Origin: Canna indica
Taxonomy: Eukaryota; Streptophyta; Magnoliopsida; Zingiberales; Cannaceae
Direction of reading: 5' to 3'
Assembly: GCA_034359265.1 (NCBI GenBank)
Contig: CP136897.1
Span: 35,637,501 to 35,701,500 of the forward strand
Length of the DNA stretch: 64,000 bases
Both the position numbers and the translations under genes were made by a program. The first letter of the stretch is position 1. Each line of letters begins with the position of its first letter. Below, piece by piece: positions 36,195-45,641 of this stretch. Below the pieces are notes generated by a model. It was not told the DNA's origin. It worked only from the letters and a program-made list of their open reading frames with translations, and searched no databases.

Positions 36195-36563
36195 TTTTGT
36201 TTTACTACCTATTTGATTGCACGACGAGATCATTTTTTTTACCAATCTTTCTAACCAAACGTTAAGGACGGACGATGTCATCGACATAAAATTTGGCTGT
36301 CGATCGCCCGTGCGGGGCCCGCCGCAACCTCTACGGCCGGCTCGATCGACCAACCGGCCCGAAAAATTAAAATTTGTAAATAAATAAGAAAAATAACATT
36401 TCATTTATTATTTTTCGTTTAAAACGGGCGTAACTTCGTGCATCATTGTCCGATTTCATCTTTTCACGTGGCGCTAAAAGGCGCGCGAAGAGACGAAGAT
36501 AAATCACCCCGAGCTATCCCTCGGACGCTCAACCTTATTAGCCGACGATCAGAAGTGCACGAC

Positions 36564-36680
36564 GGGTGCGATCATACCAGCACTAACGCACCGGATCCCA
36601 TCAGAACTCCGAAGTTAAGCGTGCTTGGGCGAGAGTAGTACTAGGATGGGTGACCCCCTGGGAAGTCCTCGTGTTGCACC
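36564..36680 (+). rRNA. 5S rRNA: 5S rRNA gene, exact array consensus
   Basis: 117 bp without any difference from the consensus; nine-T terminator; TTATTAG upstream and C at -1. One of four exact consensus copies. Confidence 0.97.
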
Positions 36681-37048
36681 TTTTTTTTTACTACCTATTT
36701 GATTGCACGACGAGATCATTTTTTTTACCAATCTTTCTAACCAAACGTTAAGGACGGACGACGTCATCGACATAAAATTTGGCTGTCGATCACCCGCGCG
36801 GGGCCCGCCGCAACCTGTACGGCCGGCTCGATCGACCAACCGGCCCGAAAAATTAAAATTTGTAAATAAATAAGAAAAATAACATTTCATTTATTATTTT
36901 TCGTTTAAAACGGGCGTAACTTCGTGCATCATTGTCCGATTTCATCTTTTCACGTGGCGCTAAAAGGCGCGCGAAGAGACGAAGAAAATCACCCCGAGCT
37001 ATCCCTCGGACGCTCAACCTTATTAGCCGACGATCAGAAGTGCACGAC

Positions 37049-37165
37049 GAGTGCGATCATACCAGCACTAACGCACCGGATCCCATCAGAACTCCGAAGT
37101 TAAGCGTGCTTGGGCGAGAGTAGTACAATGATGGGTGACCCCCTGGGAAGTCCTCGTGTTGCACC
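37049..37165 (+). rRNA. 5S rRNA: 5S rRNA gene, variant
   Basis: Differences: G2A, T79A, G81T (box C). Confidence 0.94.
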
Positions 37166-37533
37166 TTTTTTTTTACTACCTATTTGATTGCACGACGAGA
37201 TCATTTTTTTTACCAATCTTTCTAACCAAACGTTAAGGACAGACGACGTCGTCAACATAAAATTTGGCTGTCGATCGCCCGCGCAGGGCCCGCCGCAACC
37301 TTTACGGCCGGCTCGATCTACCAACCGATCCGAAAAATTAAAATTTGTAAATAAATAAGAAATATAACATTTCAATTATTATTTTTCGTTTAAAACGGGC
37401 GTAACTCCGTGCATTATTGTCCGATTTTAGCTTTTCACGTGGCGCTAAAAGGCGCGCGAAGAGACGAAGAAAATGACCCCGAGCTATCCCTCGGACGCTC
37501 ACCCTTATTGGCCGACGATCAGAATTGCATGAC

Positions 37534-37650
37534 GGGTGCGATCATACCAGCACTAATGCACCGGATCCCATCAGAACTTCGAAGTTAAGCGTGCTTGGGC
37601 GAGAGTAGTACTAGGATGGGTGACCCCTTAGGAAGTCCTCGTGTTGTACC
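37534..37650 (+). rRNA. 5S rRNA: 5S rRNA gene, variant 3' end
   Basis: Differences: C24T, C46T, C95T, G97A, C114T. C114T, otherwise typical of truncated copies, turns G5:C114 into a G:U wobble. Confidence 0.93.
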
Positions 37651-38019
37651 TTTTTTTTTTACTACCAATTTGATTGCACGACGAGATCATTTTTTTTACC
37701 AATCTTTCTAACCAAAAGTTAAGGACGGACGACGTCGTCGACATAAAATTTGGCTGTCGATCGCCCGCGCGGGGCCCGCCGCAACCTCTACGGCCGGCTC
37801 GATCGACCAACCGACCCGAAAAATTAAAATTTGTAAATAAATAAGAAATATAACATTTCAATTATTATTTTTCGTTTAAAACGGGCGTAACTCCGTGCAT
37901 TATTGTCCGATTTCAGCTTTTCACGTGGCGCTAAAAGGCGCGCGAAGAGACGAAGAAAATGACCCCGAGCTATCCCTCGGACGCTCACCCTTATTAACCG
38001 ACGATCAGAATTGCATCAA
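37651..38019. other. Intergenic spacer, family B example (369 bp)
   Basis: Reference for the commonest spacer. In order: ten-T terminator; a second 8-T tract about 35 nt on; palindrome GACGACGTCGTC then GACATAAAATTTGG; a GC-rich block bounded by an 8-bp inverted repeat; AATTAAAATTTG and TAAATAAATAAG; TTCAATTATTATTTTTCG; AAAACGGGCGTAAC; a CACGTG core; GCGCTAAAAGGCGC; CCGAG/CTCGG hairpin arms; then the upstream promoter region. No RNA gene or credible coding region is visible. Confidence 0.85.
37756..37807. repeat. Inverted repeat around the GC-rich spacer block
   Basis: Arms GTCGATCG (37756-37763) and CGATCGAC (37800-37807) are perfect reverse complements enclosing 36 bp that also contain CCCGCGCGGG and CGGCCG palindromes. 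It could form a cruciform or stem-loop. It recurs in most spacers; some carry GTGGATCG or GATCACCC variants that break one arm. Confidence 0.7.
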
Positions 38020-38136
38020 GGGTGCGATCATACCAGCACTAACGCACCGGATCCCATCAGAACTCCTAAGTTAAGCGTGCTTGGGCGAGAGTAGTACTAG
38101 GATGGGTGACCCCGTGGGAAGTCCTCGTGTTGCACC
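38020..38136 (+). rRNA. 5S rRNA: 5S rRNA gene
   Basis: Differences: G48T, C95G. The -1 base is A; upstream TTATTAA. Confidence 0.94.
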
Positions 38137-38505
38137 TTTTTTTTTTACTACCTATTTGATTGCACGACGAGATCATTTTTTTTACCAATCTTTCTAACCA
38201 AACGTTAAGGACGGACGACGTCGTCAACATAAAATTTGGCTGTCGATCGCCCGCGCAGTGCCCGCCGCAACCTCTACGGCCGGCTCGATCGACCAACCGA
38301 TCCGAAAAATTAAAATTTGTAAATAAATAAGAAATATAACATTTCAATTATTATTTTTCGTTTAAAACGGGCGTAACTCCGTGCATTATTGTCCGATTTC
38401 AGCTTTTCACGTGGCGCTAAAAGGCGCGCGAAGAGACGAAGAAAATGACCCCGAGCTATCCCTCGGACGCTCACCCTTATTAGCCGACGATCAGAATTGC
38501 ATCAT

Positions 38506-38622
38506 GGGTGCGATCATACCAGCACTAACGCACCGGATCCCATCAGAACTCCTAAGTTAAGCGTGCTTGGGCGAGAGTAGTACTAGGATGGGTGACCCCG
38601 TGGGAAGTCCTCGTGTTGCACC
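38506..38622 (+). rRNA. 5S rRNA: 5S rRNA gene
   Basis: Differences: G48T, C95G; copy of 29989. Confidence 0.95.
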
Positions 38623-38991
38623 TTTTTTTTTTACTACCTATTTGATTGCACGACGAGATCATTTTTTTTACCAATCTTTCTAACCAAACGTTAAGGATGG
38701 ACGACGTCGTCGACATAAAATTTGGCTGTCGATTGCCCGCGCAGGGCCCGCCACAACCTCTACGGCCGGCTCAATCGACCAACCGATCCGAAAAATTAAA
38801 ATTTGTAAATAAATAAGAAATATAACATTTCAATTATTATTTTTCGTTTAAAACGGGCGTAACTCCGTGCATTATTGTCCGATTTTAGCTTTTCACGTGG
38901 CGCTAAAAGGCGCGCGAAGAGACGAAGAAAATGACCCCGAGCTATCCCTCGGACGCTCACCCTTATTGGCCGACGATCAGAATTACATGAC

Positions 38992-39108
38992 GGGTGCGAT
39001 CATACCAGCACTAATGCACCGGATCCCATCAGAACTCCGAAGTTAAGCGTGCTTGGGCGAGGGTAGTACTAGGATCGGTGACCCCTTGGGAAGTCCTCGT
39101 GTTGCACC
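38992..39108 (+). rRNA. 5S rRNA: 5S rRNA gene, variant
   Basis: Differences: C24T, A71G, G85C, C95T; copy of 30475. Confidence 0.93.
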
Positions 39109-39476
39109 TTTTTTTTTACTACCTATTTGATTGCATGACGAGATCATTTTTTTTACCAATCTTTCTAACCAAACGTTAAGGACGGACGACGTCGTCGACA
39201 TAAAATTTGGCTGTCGATCGCCCGCGCGGGGCCCGCCGCAACCTCTACGGCCGGCTCGATCGACCAACCGATCCGAAAAATTAAAATTTATAAATAAATA
39301 AGAAATATAATATTTCAATTATTATTTTTCGTTTTAAACGGGCGTAACTCCGTGCATTATTGTCCGATTTAACCTTTTCACGTGGCGCTAAAAGGTGCGC
39401 GAAGAGACGAAGAAAATGACCCCGAGCTATCCCTCGGACGCTCACCCTTATTAGCCGACGATCAGAAGTGCATGAC

Positions 39477-39593
39477 GGGTGCGATCATACCAGCACTAAC
39501 GCATCGGATCCCATCAGAACTCCGAAGTTAAGCGTGCTTGGGCGAGAGTAGTACTAGGATGGGTGACCCCTTGGGAAGTCCTCGTGTTGCACC
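39477..39593 (+). rRNA. 5S rRNA: 5S rRNA gene
   Basis: Differences: C28T, C95T. Confidence 0.95.
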
Positions 39594-39795
39594 TTTTTTT
39601 TTACTACCTATTTGATTGCACGACGAGATCATTTTTTTTACCAATCTTTCTAACCAAACGTTAAGGACGGACGACGTCGTCGACATAAAATTTGGCTGTG
39701 GATCGCCCGCGCGGGGCCCGCCGCAACCTCTACGGCCTGCTCGATCGACCAACCGACCCGAAAAATTAAAATTTGTAAATAAATAAGAGAAATAA

Positions 39796-39903
39796 CATAC
39801 CAGCACTAACGCACCGGATCTCATCAGAACTCTGAATTTAAGCGTGCTTGGGCGGGAGTAGTACTAGGATGGGTGACCCCCTGGGAAGTCCTCGTGTTGC
39901 ACC
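39796..39903 (+). pseudogene. 5S rRNA gene, 5'-truncated (type I)
   Basis: Begins at position 10. Changes: C35T, C47T, G51T, A69G; G89 is retained. The spacer after it carries a 78-bp duplication. Confidence 0.9.
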
Positions 39904-39912
39904 TTTTTTTTT

Positions 39913-40068
39913 TACTACCAATTTGATTGCACGACGAGATCATTTTTTTTACCAATCTTTCTAACCAAACGTTAAGGACGGACGACGTCGTACTACCTAT
40001 TTGATTGCACGACGAGATCATTTTTTTTACCAATCTTTCTAACCAAACGTTAAGGACGGACGACGTCG
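39913..40068. repeat. 78-bp direct duplication inside a spacer
   Basis: 39913-39990 is repeated at 39991-40068 (TACTACC to GACGTCG), so the second T-tract and the start of the palindrome occur twice and the unit grows to 564 bp. The copies differ in CAATTT versus CTATTT, so each came from a different spacer variant: an unequal crossover joint rather than slippage. Confidence 0.9.
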
Positions 40069-40350
40069 TCGACATAAAATTTGGCTGTCGATCGCCCGCG
40101 CAGGGCCCGCCGCTACCTCTACGGCCGGCTCGATCGACCAACCGATCCGAAAAATTAAAATTTGTAAATAAATAAGAAATATAACATTTCAATTATTATT
40201 TTTCGTTTAAAACGGGCGTAACTCCGTGCATTATTGTCCGATTTCAGCTTTTCACGTGGCGCTAAAAGGCGCGCGAAGAGACGAAGAAAATGACCCCGAG
40301 CTATCCCTCGGACGCTCACCCTTATTGGCCGACGATCAGAATTGCATGAC

Positions 40351-40467
40351 GGGTGCGATCATACCAGCACTAATGCACCGGATCCCATCAGAACTCCGAA
40401 GTTAAGCGTGCTTGGGCGAGGGTAGTACTAGGATCGGTGACCCCTTGGGAAGTCCTCGTGTTGCACC
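40351..40467 (+). rRNA. 5S rRNA: 5S rRNA gene, variant
   Basis: Differences: C24T, A71G, G85C, C95T; copy of 32241. Confidence 0.93.
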
Positions 40468-40835
40468 TTTTTTTTTACTACCTATTTGATTGCATGACGA
40501 GATCATTTTTTTTACCAATCTTTCTAACCAAACGTTAAGGACGGACGACGTCGTCGACATAAAATTTGGCTGTCGATCGCCCGCGCGGGGCCCGCCGCAA
40601 CCTCTACGGCCGGCTCGATCGACCAACCGATCCGAAAAATTAAAATTTATAAATAAATAAGAAATATAACATTTCAATTATTATTTTTCGTTTTAAACGG
40701 GTGTAACTCCGTGCATTATTGTCCGATTTCACCTTTTCACGTGGCGCTAAAAGGTGCGCGAAGAGACGAAGAAAATGACCCCGAGCTATCCCTCGGACGC
40801 TCACCCTTATTAGCCGACGATCAGAAGTGCATGAC

Positions 40836-40952
40836 GGGTGCGATCATACCAGCACTAACGCACCGGATCCCATCAGAACTCCGAAGTTAAGCGTGCTTCG
40901 GCGAGAGTAGTACTAGGATGGGTGACCCCTTGGGAAGTCCTCGTGTTGCACC
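40836..40952 (+). rRNA. 5S rRNA: 5S rRNA gene
   Basis: Differences: G64C (box A), C95T. G64C is otherwise found in the first type I lineage. Confidence 0.95.
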
Positions 40953-41154
40953 TTTTTTTTTACTACCTATTTGATTGCACGACGAGATCATTTTTTTTAC
41001 CAATCTTTCTAACCAAACGTTAAGGACGGACGACGTCGTCGACATAAAATTTGGCTGTGGATCGCCCGCGCGGGGCCCGCCGCAACCTCTACGGCCGGCT
41101 CGATCGACCAACCGACCCGAAAAATTAAATTTTATAAATAAATAAGAGAAATAA

Positions 41155-41262
41155 CATACCAGCACTAACGCACCGGATCTCATCAGAACTCTGAATTTAA
41201 GCGTGCTTGGGCGGGAGTAGTACTAGGATGGGTCACCCCCTGGGAAGTCCTCGTGTTGCACC
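41155..41262 (+). pseudogene. 5S rRNA gene, 5'-truncated (type I)
   Basis: Begins at position 10. Changes: C35T, C47T, G51T, A69G, G89C. Confidence 0.9.
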
Positions 41263-41629
41263 TTTTTTTTTACTACCAATTTGATTGCAGGACGAGATCA
41301 TTTTTTTTACCAATATTTCTAACCAAACGTTAAGGACGGACGACGTCGTCGACATAAAATTTGGCTGTCGATCGCCCGCGCGGGGCCCACCGCAAACTCT
41401 ACGGCCGGCTCGATCGACCAACCGACCCGAAAAATTAAATTTGTAAATAAATAAGAAATATAATATTTCAATTATTATTTTTCGTTTAAAACGGGCGTAA
41501 CTCCGTGAATTATTGTCCGATTTCAGCTTTTCACGTGGCGCTAAAAGGCGCGCCAAGAGACGAAGAAAATGACCCCGAGCTATCCCTCGGACGCTCACCC
41601 TTATTAGCCGACGATCAGAATTGCATCAC

Positions 41630-41746
41630 GAGTGCGATCATACCAGCACTAACGCACCGGATCCCATCAGAACTCCGAAGTTAAGCGTGCTTGCGCGAGA
41701 GTAGTACTATGATGGGTGACCCCCTGGGAAGTCCTCGTGTTGCACC
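41630..41746 (+). rRNA. 5S rRNA: 5S rRNA gene, interrupted terminator
   Basis: Differences: G2A, G65C, G81T; C95 normal. T-tract split by C. Confidence 0.93.
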
Positions 41747-42114
41747 TTTTCTTTTACTACCTATTTGATTGCACGACGAGATCATTTTTTTTAGCAATCT
41801 TTCTAACCAAACGTTAAGGACGGACGACGTCATCGACATAAAATTTGGCTGTCGATCGCCCGCGCGGGGCCCGCCGCAACCTCTACGGCCGGCTCGATCG
41901 ACCAACCGGCCCGAAAAATTAAAATTTGTAAATAAATAAGAAAAATAACATTTCATTTATTATTTTTCGTTTAAAACGGGCGTAACTTCGTGCATCATTG
42001 TCCGATTTCACCTTTTCACGTGGCGCTAAAAGGCGCGCGAAGAGACGAAGAAAATCACCCCGAGCTATCCCTCGGACGCTCAACCTTATTAGCCGACGAT
42101 CAGAAGTGCACGAC

Positions 42115-42231
42115 GGGTGCGATCATACCAGCACTAACGCACCGGATCCCATCAGAACTCCGAAGTTAAGCGTGCTTGGGCGAGAGTAGTACTAGGATGG
42201 GTGACCCCCTGGGAAGTCCTCGTGTTGCACC
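42115..42231 (+). rRNA. 5S rRNA: 5S rRNA gene, exact array consensus
   Basis: No difference from the consensus; nine-T terminator and C at -1. Confidence 0.97.
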
Positions 42232-42599
42232 TTTTTTTTTACTACCTATTTGATTGCACGACGAGATCATTTTTTTTACCAATCTTTCTAACCAAACGTT
42301 AAGGACGGACGACGTCATCGACATAAAATTTGGCTGTCGATCACCCGCGCGGGGCCCGCCGCAACCTGTACGGCCGGCTCGATCGACCAACCGGCCCGAA
42401 AAATTAAAATTTGTAAATAAATAAGAAAAATAACATTTCATTTATTATTTTTCGTTTAAAACGGGCGTAACTTCGTGCATCATTGTCCGATTTCATCTTT
42501 TCACGTGGCGCTAAAAGGCGCGCGAAGAGACGAAGAAAATCACCCCGAGCTATCCCTCGGACGCTCAACCTTATTAGCCGACGATCAGAAGTGCACGAC

Positions 42600-42716
42600 G
42601 AGTGCGATCATACCAGCACTAACGCACCGGATCCCATCAGAACTCTGAAGTTAAGCGTGCTTGGGCGAGAGTAGTACTATGATGGGTGACCCCCTGGGAA
42701 GTCCTCGTGTTGCACC
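42600..42716 (+). rRNA. 5S rRNA: 5S rRNA gene, variant
   Basis: Differences: G2A, C47T, G81T. Confidence 0.94.
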
Positions 42717-42986
42717 TTTTTTTTTACTACCTATTTGATTGCACGACGAGATCATTTTTTTTACTAATCTTTCTAACCAAACGTTAAGGACGGACGACGT
42801 CGTCAACATAAAATTTGGCTGTCGATCGCCCGCGCAGGGCCCGCCGCAACCTCTACGGCCGGCTCGATCGACCAACCGATCCGAAAAATTAAAATTTGTA
42901 AATAAATAAGAAATATAACATTTCAATTATAATTTTTCGTTTAAAACGGACGTAACTCCGTGCATTATTGTCCGATTTCAGCTTTT

Positions 42987-42992
42987 CACGTG
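42987..42992. promoter_or_regulatory. CACGTG (G-box core) upstream of a 5S gene
   Basis: The palindrome CACGTG lies at about -98 to -93 of the gene at 43085 within TTTTCACGTGGCGC. It is kept in nearly every spacer. In plants this hexamer is the core of bZIP and bHLH binding sites; a role in polymerase III transcription here is not shown. Confidence 0.4.
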
Positions 42993-43029
42993 GCGCTAAA
43001 AGGCGCGCGAAGAGACGAAGAAAATGACC

Positions 43030-43045
43030 CCGAGCTATCCCTCGG
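43030..43045. repeat. Small inverted repeat upstream of the gene
   Basis: CCGAG (43030-43034) and CTCGG (43041-43045) can pair around CTATCC at about -55 to -40. Most units keep both arms; the loop is CTGTCC in family A spacers. Confidence 0.45.
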
Positions 43046-43055
43046 ACGCTCACCC

Positions 43056-43062
43056 TTATTAG
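43056..43062 (+). promoter_or_regulatory. TATA-like upstream element (-29 to -23)
   Basis: TTATTAG at -29 to -23 of the reference gene, where plant 5S genes carry an AT-rich TATA-like box; C stands at -1 (43084). The element is missing in all type I and type II truncated genes. Variants are TTATTGG, TTATTAA and TTACTAG. Confidence 0.7.
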
Positions 43063-43133
43063 CCGACGATCAGAAGTGCATGACGGGTGCGATCATACCA
43101 GCACTAACGCACCGGATCCCATCAGAACTCCGA

Positions 43134-43148
43134 AGTTAAGCGTGCTTG
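43134..43148 (+). promoter_or_regulatory. Internal box A of the reference 5S gene
   Basis: AGTTAAGCGTGCTTG at gene positions 50-64, the plant 5S box A. Changes here mark several degenerate lineages: G51T, G51C, C57G, G58A, C61G, G64C. Confidence 0.85.
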
Positions 43149-43150
43149 GG

Positions 43151-43156
43151 CGAGAG
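43151..43156 (+). promoter_or_regulatory. Intermediate element of the reference 5S gene
   Basis: CGAGAG at gene positions 67-72. Recurrent changes are C67T, C67A, G68A, A69G and A71G. Confidence 0.8.
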
Positions 43157-43163
43157 TAGTACT

Positions 43164-43181
43164 AGGATGGGTGACCCCCTG
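43164..43181 (+). promoter_or_regulatory. Internal box C of the reference 5S gene
   Basis: AGGATGGGTGACCCCCTG at gene positions 80-97, the main TFIIIA contact region. The C run at 91-95 is the most variable part in this array. Confidence 0.85.
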
Positions 43182-43201
43182 GGAAGTCCTCGTGTTGCAC
43201 C

Positions 43202-43210
43202 TTTTTTTTT
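43202..43210 (+). terminator. RNA polymerase III T-tract terminator
   Basis: Nine T directly after the last gene base. Tracts of 7-11 T occupy this place in most units; eight units lack it and six have it split by C or G. Confidence 0.9.
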
Positions 43211-43239
43211 ACTACCTATTTGATTGCACGACGAGATCA

Positions 43240-43247
43240 TTTTTTTT
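43240..43247 (+). terminator. Second (backup) T-tract
   Basis: Eight T at 39-46 nt past the gene within GAGATCA-T8-ACC. It is kept in essentially every spacer, including T-less units, where it is the first possible stop. Confidence 0.7.
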
Positions 43248-43277
43248 ACCAATCTTTCTAACCAAACGTTAAGGACG

Positions 43278-43289
43278 GACGACGTCGTC
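43278..43289. repeat. 12-bp palindrome GACGACGTCGTC
   Basis: Perfect palindrome about 77 nt past the gene, with a central GACGTC. Conserved in most spacers; variants replace it with GACGTCATC, GATGTCGTC or GACGTTGTC. Confidence 0.7.
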
Positions 43290-43403
43290 GACATAAAATT
43301 TGGCTGTGGATCGCCCGCGCGGGGCCCGCCGCAACCTCTACGGCCGGCTCGATCGACCAACCGACCCGAAAAATTAAAATTTATAAATAAATAAGAGAAA
43401 TAA

Positions 43404-43511
43404 CATACCAGCACTAACGCACCGGATCTCATCAGAACTCTGAATTTAAGCGTGCTTGGGCGAGAGTAGTACTAGGATGGGTCACCCCCTGGGAAGTCCT
43501 CGTGTTGCACC
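43404..43511 (+). pseudogene. 5S rRNA gene, 5'-truncated (type I)
   Basis: Begins at position 10. Changes: C35T, C47T, G51T, G89C. Confidence 0.9.
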
Positions 43512-43878
43512 TTTTTTTTTACTACCAATTTGATTGCACGACGAGATCATTTTTTTTACCAATCTTTCTAACCAAACGTTAAGGACGGACGACGTCGTCG
43601 ACATAAAATTTGGCTGTCGATCGCCCGCGCGGGTCCCACCGCAAACTCTACGGCCGGCTCGATCGACCAACCGACCCGAAAAATTAAATTTGTAAATAAA
43701 TAAGAAATATAACATTTCAATTATTATTTTTCGTTTAAAACGGGCGTAACTCCGTGCATTATTGTCCGATTTCAGCTTTTCACGTGGCGCTAAAAGGCGC
43801 GCCAAGAGACGAAGAAAATGACCCCGAGCTATCCCTCGGACGCTCACCCTTATTAGCCGACGATCAGAATTGCATCAC

Positions 43879-43995
43879 GAGTGCGATCATACCAGCACTA
43901 ACGCACCGGATCCCATCAGAACTCCGAAGTTAAGCGTGCTTGGGCGAGAGTAGTACTAGGATGGGTGACCCCCTAGGAAGTTCTCGTGTTGCACC
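43879..43995 (+). rRNA. 5S rRNA: 5S rRNA gene, variant
   Basis: Differences: G2A, G97A, C104T. The terminator is intact. Confidence 0.94.
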
Positions 43996-44197
43996 TTTTT
44001 TTTTACTACCTATTTGATTGCACGACGAGATCATTTTTTTTACCAATCTTTCTAACCAAACGTTAAGGACGGACGACGTCGTCGACATAAAATTTGGCTA
44101 TGGATCGCCCGCGCGGGGCCCGCCGCAACCTCTACGGCCGGCTCGATCGACCAACCGACCCGAAAAATTAAAATTTATAAATAAATAAGAGAAATAA

Positions 44198-44305
44198 CAT
44201 ACCAGCACTAACGCACCGGATCTCATCAGAACTCTGAATTTAAGCGTGCTTGGGCGAGAGTAGTACTAGGATGGGTCACCCCCTGGGAAGTCCTCGTGTT
44301 GCACC
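44198..44305 (+). pseudogene. 5S rRNA gene, 5'-truncated (type I)
   Basis: Begins at position 10. Changes: C35T, C47T, G51T, G89C; tandem copy of 43404. Confidence 0.9.
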
Positions 44306-44672
44306 TTTTTTTTTACTACCAATTTGATTGCACGACGAGATCATTTTTTTTACCAATCTTTCTAACCAAACGTTAAGGACGGACGACGTCGTCGACATAA
44401 AATTTGGCTGTCGATCGCCCGCGCGGGTCCCACTGCAAACTCTACGGCCGGCTCGATCGACCAACCGACCCGAAAAATTAAATTTGTAAATAAATAAGAA
44501 ATATAACATTTCAATTATTATTTTTCGTTTAAAACGGGCGTAACTCCGTGCATTATTGTCCGATTTCAGCTTTTCACGTGGCGCTAAAAGGCGCGCCAAG
44601 AGACGAAGAAAATGACCCCGAGCTATCCCTCGGACGCTCACCCTTATTAGCCGACGATCAGAATTGCATCAC

Positions 44673-44789
44673 GAGTGCGATCATACTAGCACTAACGCAC
44701 CGGATCCCATCAGAACTCCGAAGTTAAGCGTGCTTGCGCTAGAGTAGTACTATGATGGGTGACCCCTTGGGAAGTCCTCGTGTTGCACC
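44673..44789 (+). rRNA. 5S rRNA: 5S rRNA gene, interrupted terminator
   Basis: Differences: G2A, C15T, G65C, G68T (IE), G81T, C95T. T-tract split by G, as at 36078. Confidence 0.92.
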
Positions 44790-45156
44790 TTTTGTTTTAC
44801 TACCTATTTGATTGCACGATGAGATCATTTTTTTTACCAATCTTTCTAACCAAACGTTAAGGACGGACGATGTCATCGACATAAAATTTGGCTGTCGATC
44901 GCCCGTGCGGGGCCCGCCGCAACCTCTACGGCCGGCTCGATCGATCAACCGGCCCGAAAAATTAAAATTTGTAAATAAATAAGAAAAATAACATTTCATT
45001 TATTATTTTTCGTTTAAAACGAGGGTAACTTCGTGCATCATTGTCCGATTTCATCTTTTCACGTGGCGCTAAAAGGCGCGAAGAGACGAAGATAAATCAC
45101 CCCGAGCTATCCCTCGGACGCTCAACCTTATTAGCCGACGATCAGAAGTGCACGAC

Positions 45157-45273
45157 GGGTGCGATCATACCAGCACTAACGCACCGGATCCCATCAGAAC
45201 TCCGAAGTTAAGCGTGCTTGGGCGAGAGTAGTACTAGGATGGGTGACCCCCTGGGAAGTCCTCGTGTTGCACC
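45157..45273 (+). rRNA. 5S rRNA: 5S rRNA gene, exact array consensus
   Basis: No difference from the consensus; third copy of the 36564 segment. Confidence 0.97.
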
Positions 45274-45641
45274 TTTTTTTTTACTACCTATTTGATTGCA
45301 CGACGAGATCATTTTTTTTACCAATCTTTCTAACCAAACGTTAAGGACGGACGACGTCGTCGACATAAAATTTGGCTGTCGATCACCCGCGCGGGGCCCG
45401 CCGCAACCTGTACGGCCGGCTCGATCGACCAACCGGCCCGAAAAATTAAAATTTGTAAATAAATAAGAAAAATAACATTTCATTTATTATTTTTCGTTTA
45501 AAACGGGCGTAACTTCGTGCATCATTGTCCGATTTCATCTTTTCACGTGGCGCTAAAAGGCGCGCGAAGAGACAAAGAAAATCACCCCGAGCTATCCCTC
45601 GGACGCTCAACCTTATTAGCCGACGATCAGAAGTGCACGAC

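Larger units (their letters stand above)
29503..39903. repeat. Segment 29503-31386 repeated at 38020-39903 (offset 8517)
   Basis: Five consecutive genes (29503, 29989, 30475, 30960, 31279) recur at 38020, 38506, 38992, 39477 and 39796 with equal spacing and near-identical spacers, including the shared TTACATGAC just upstream of the third gene. This is a non-adjacent duplication of about 1.9 kb or more. Confidence 0.85.
32241..41746. repeat. Segment 32241-33636 repeated at 40351-41746 (offset 8110)
   Basis: Genes at 32241, 32726, 33045 and 33520 recur at 40351, 40836, 41155 and 41630, including the truncated G51T/A69G/G89C gene and the gene with the interrupted T-tract. The left limit of the second copy lies close to the 78-bp duplication at 39913-40068, a likely rearrangement joint. 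Confidence 0.83.
43085..43201 (+). rRNA. 5S rRNA: 5S rRNA gene, exact array consensus (reference copy)
   Basis: Encodes 5S rRNA, the small RNA of the large ribosomal subunit's central protuberance, transcribed by RNA polymerase III. The 117 bp from GGGTGCG to TTGCACC match the plant 5S pattern throughout. The internal control region is complete: box A AGTTAAGCGTGCTTG, IE CGAGAG, box C AGGATGGGTGACCCCCTG. The ends can pair as the terminal helix (GGTGC with GCACC). TTATTAG and -1 C lie upstream, and nine T directly follow as terminator. Every other copy is compared with this sequence. The 3' end of the RNA probably includes one or two U of the T-tract, so the annotated end may be 1-3 nt short. 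Confidence 0.98.
43202..43403. other. Short spacer before a type I gene (202 bp)
   Basis: Reference for the 310-bp units. It keeps the terminator, second T-tract, palindrome, GC block and AT-rich tract, then joins gene position 10 at AAATAACAT. About 175 bp are missing: the AAAACGGGCG region, CACGTG, the TATA-like element, -1 C and the first nine gene bases. Confidence 0.88.
43404..44789. repeat. 795-bp dimer (truncated plus full gene) in tandem
   Basis: A 310-bp unit and a 485-bp unit form a dimer of about 794 bp repeated in tandem: genes 43404/43879 and 44198/44673. The same dimer doubling is seen at 28233/28708/29027 and 33045/33520/33839/34314, so the dimer behaves as an amplification unit of its own. 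Confidence 0.8.
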
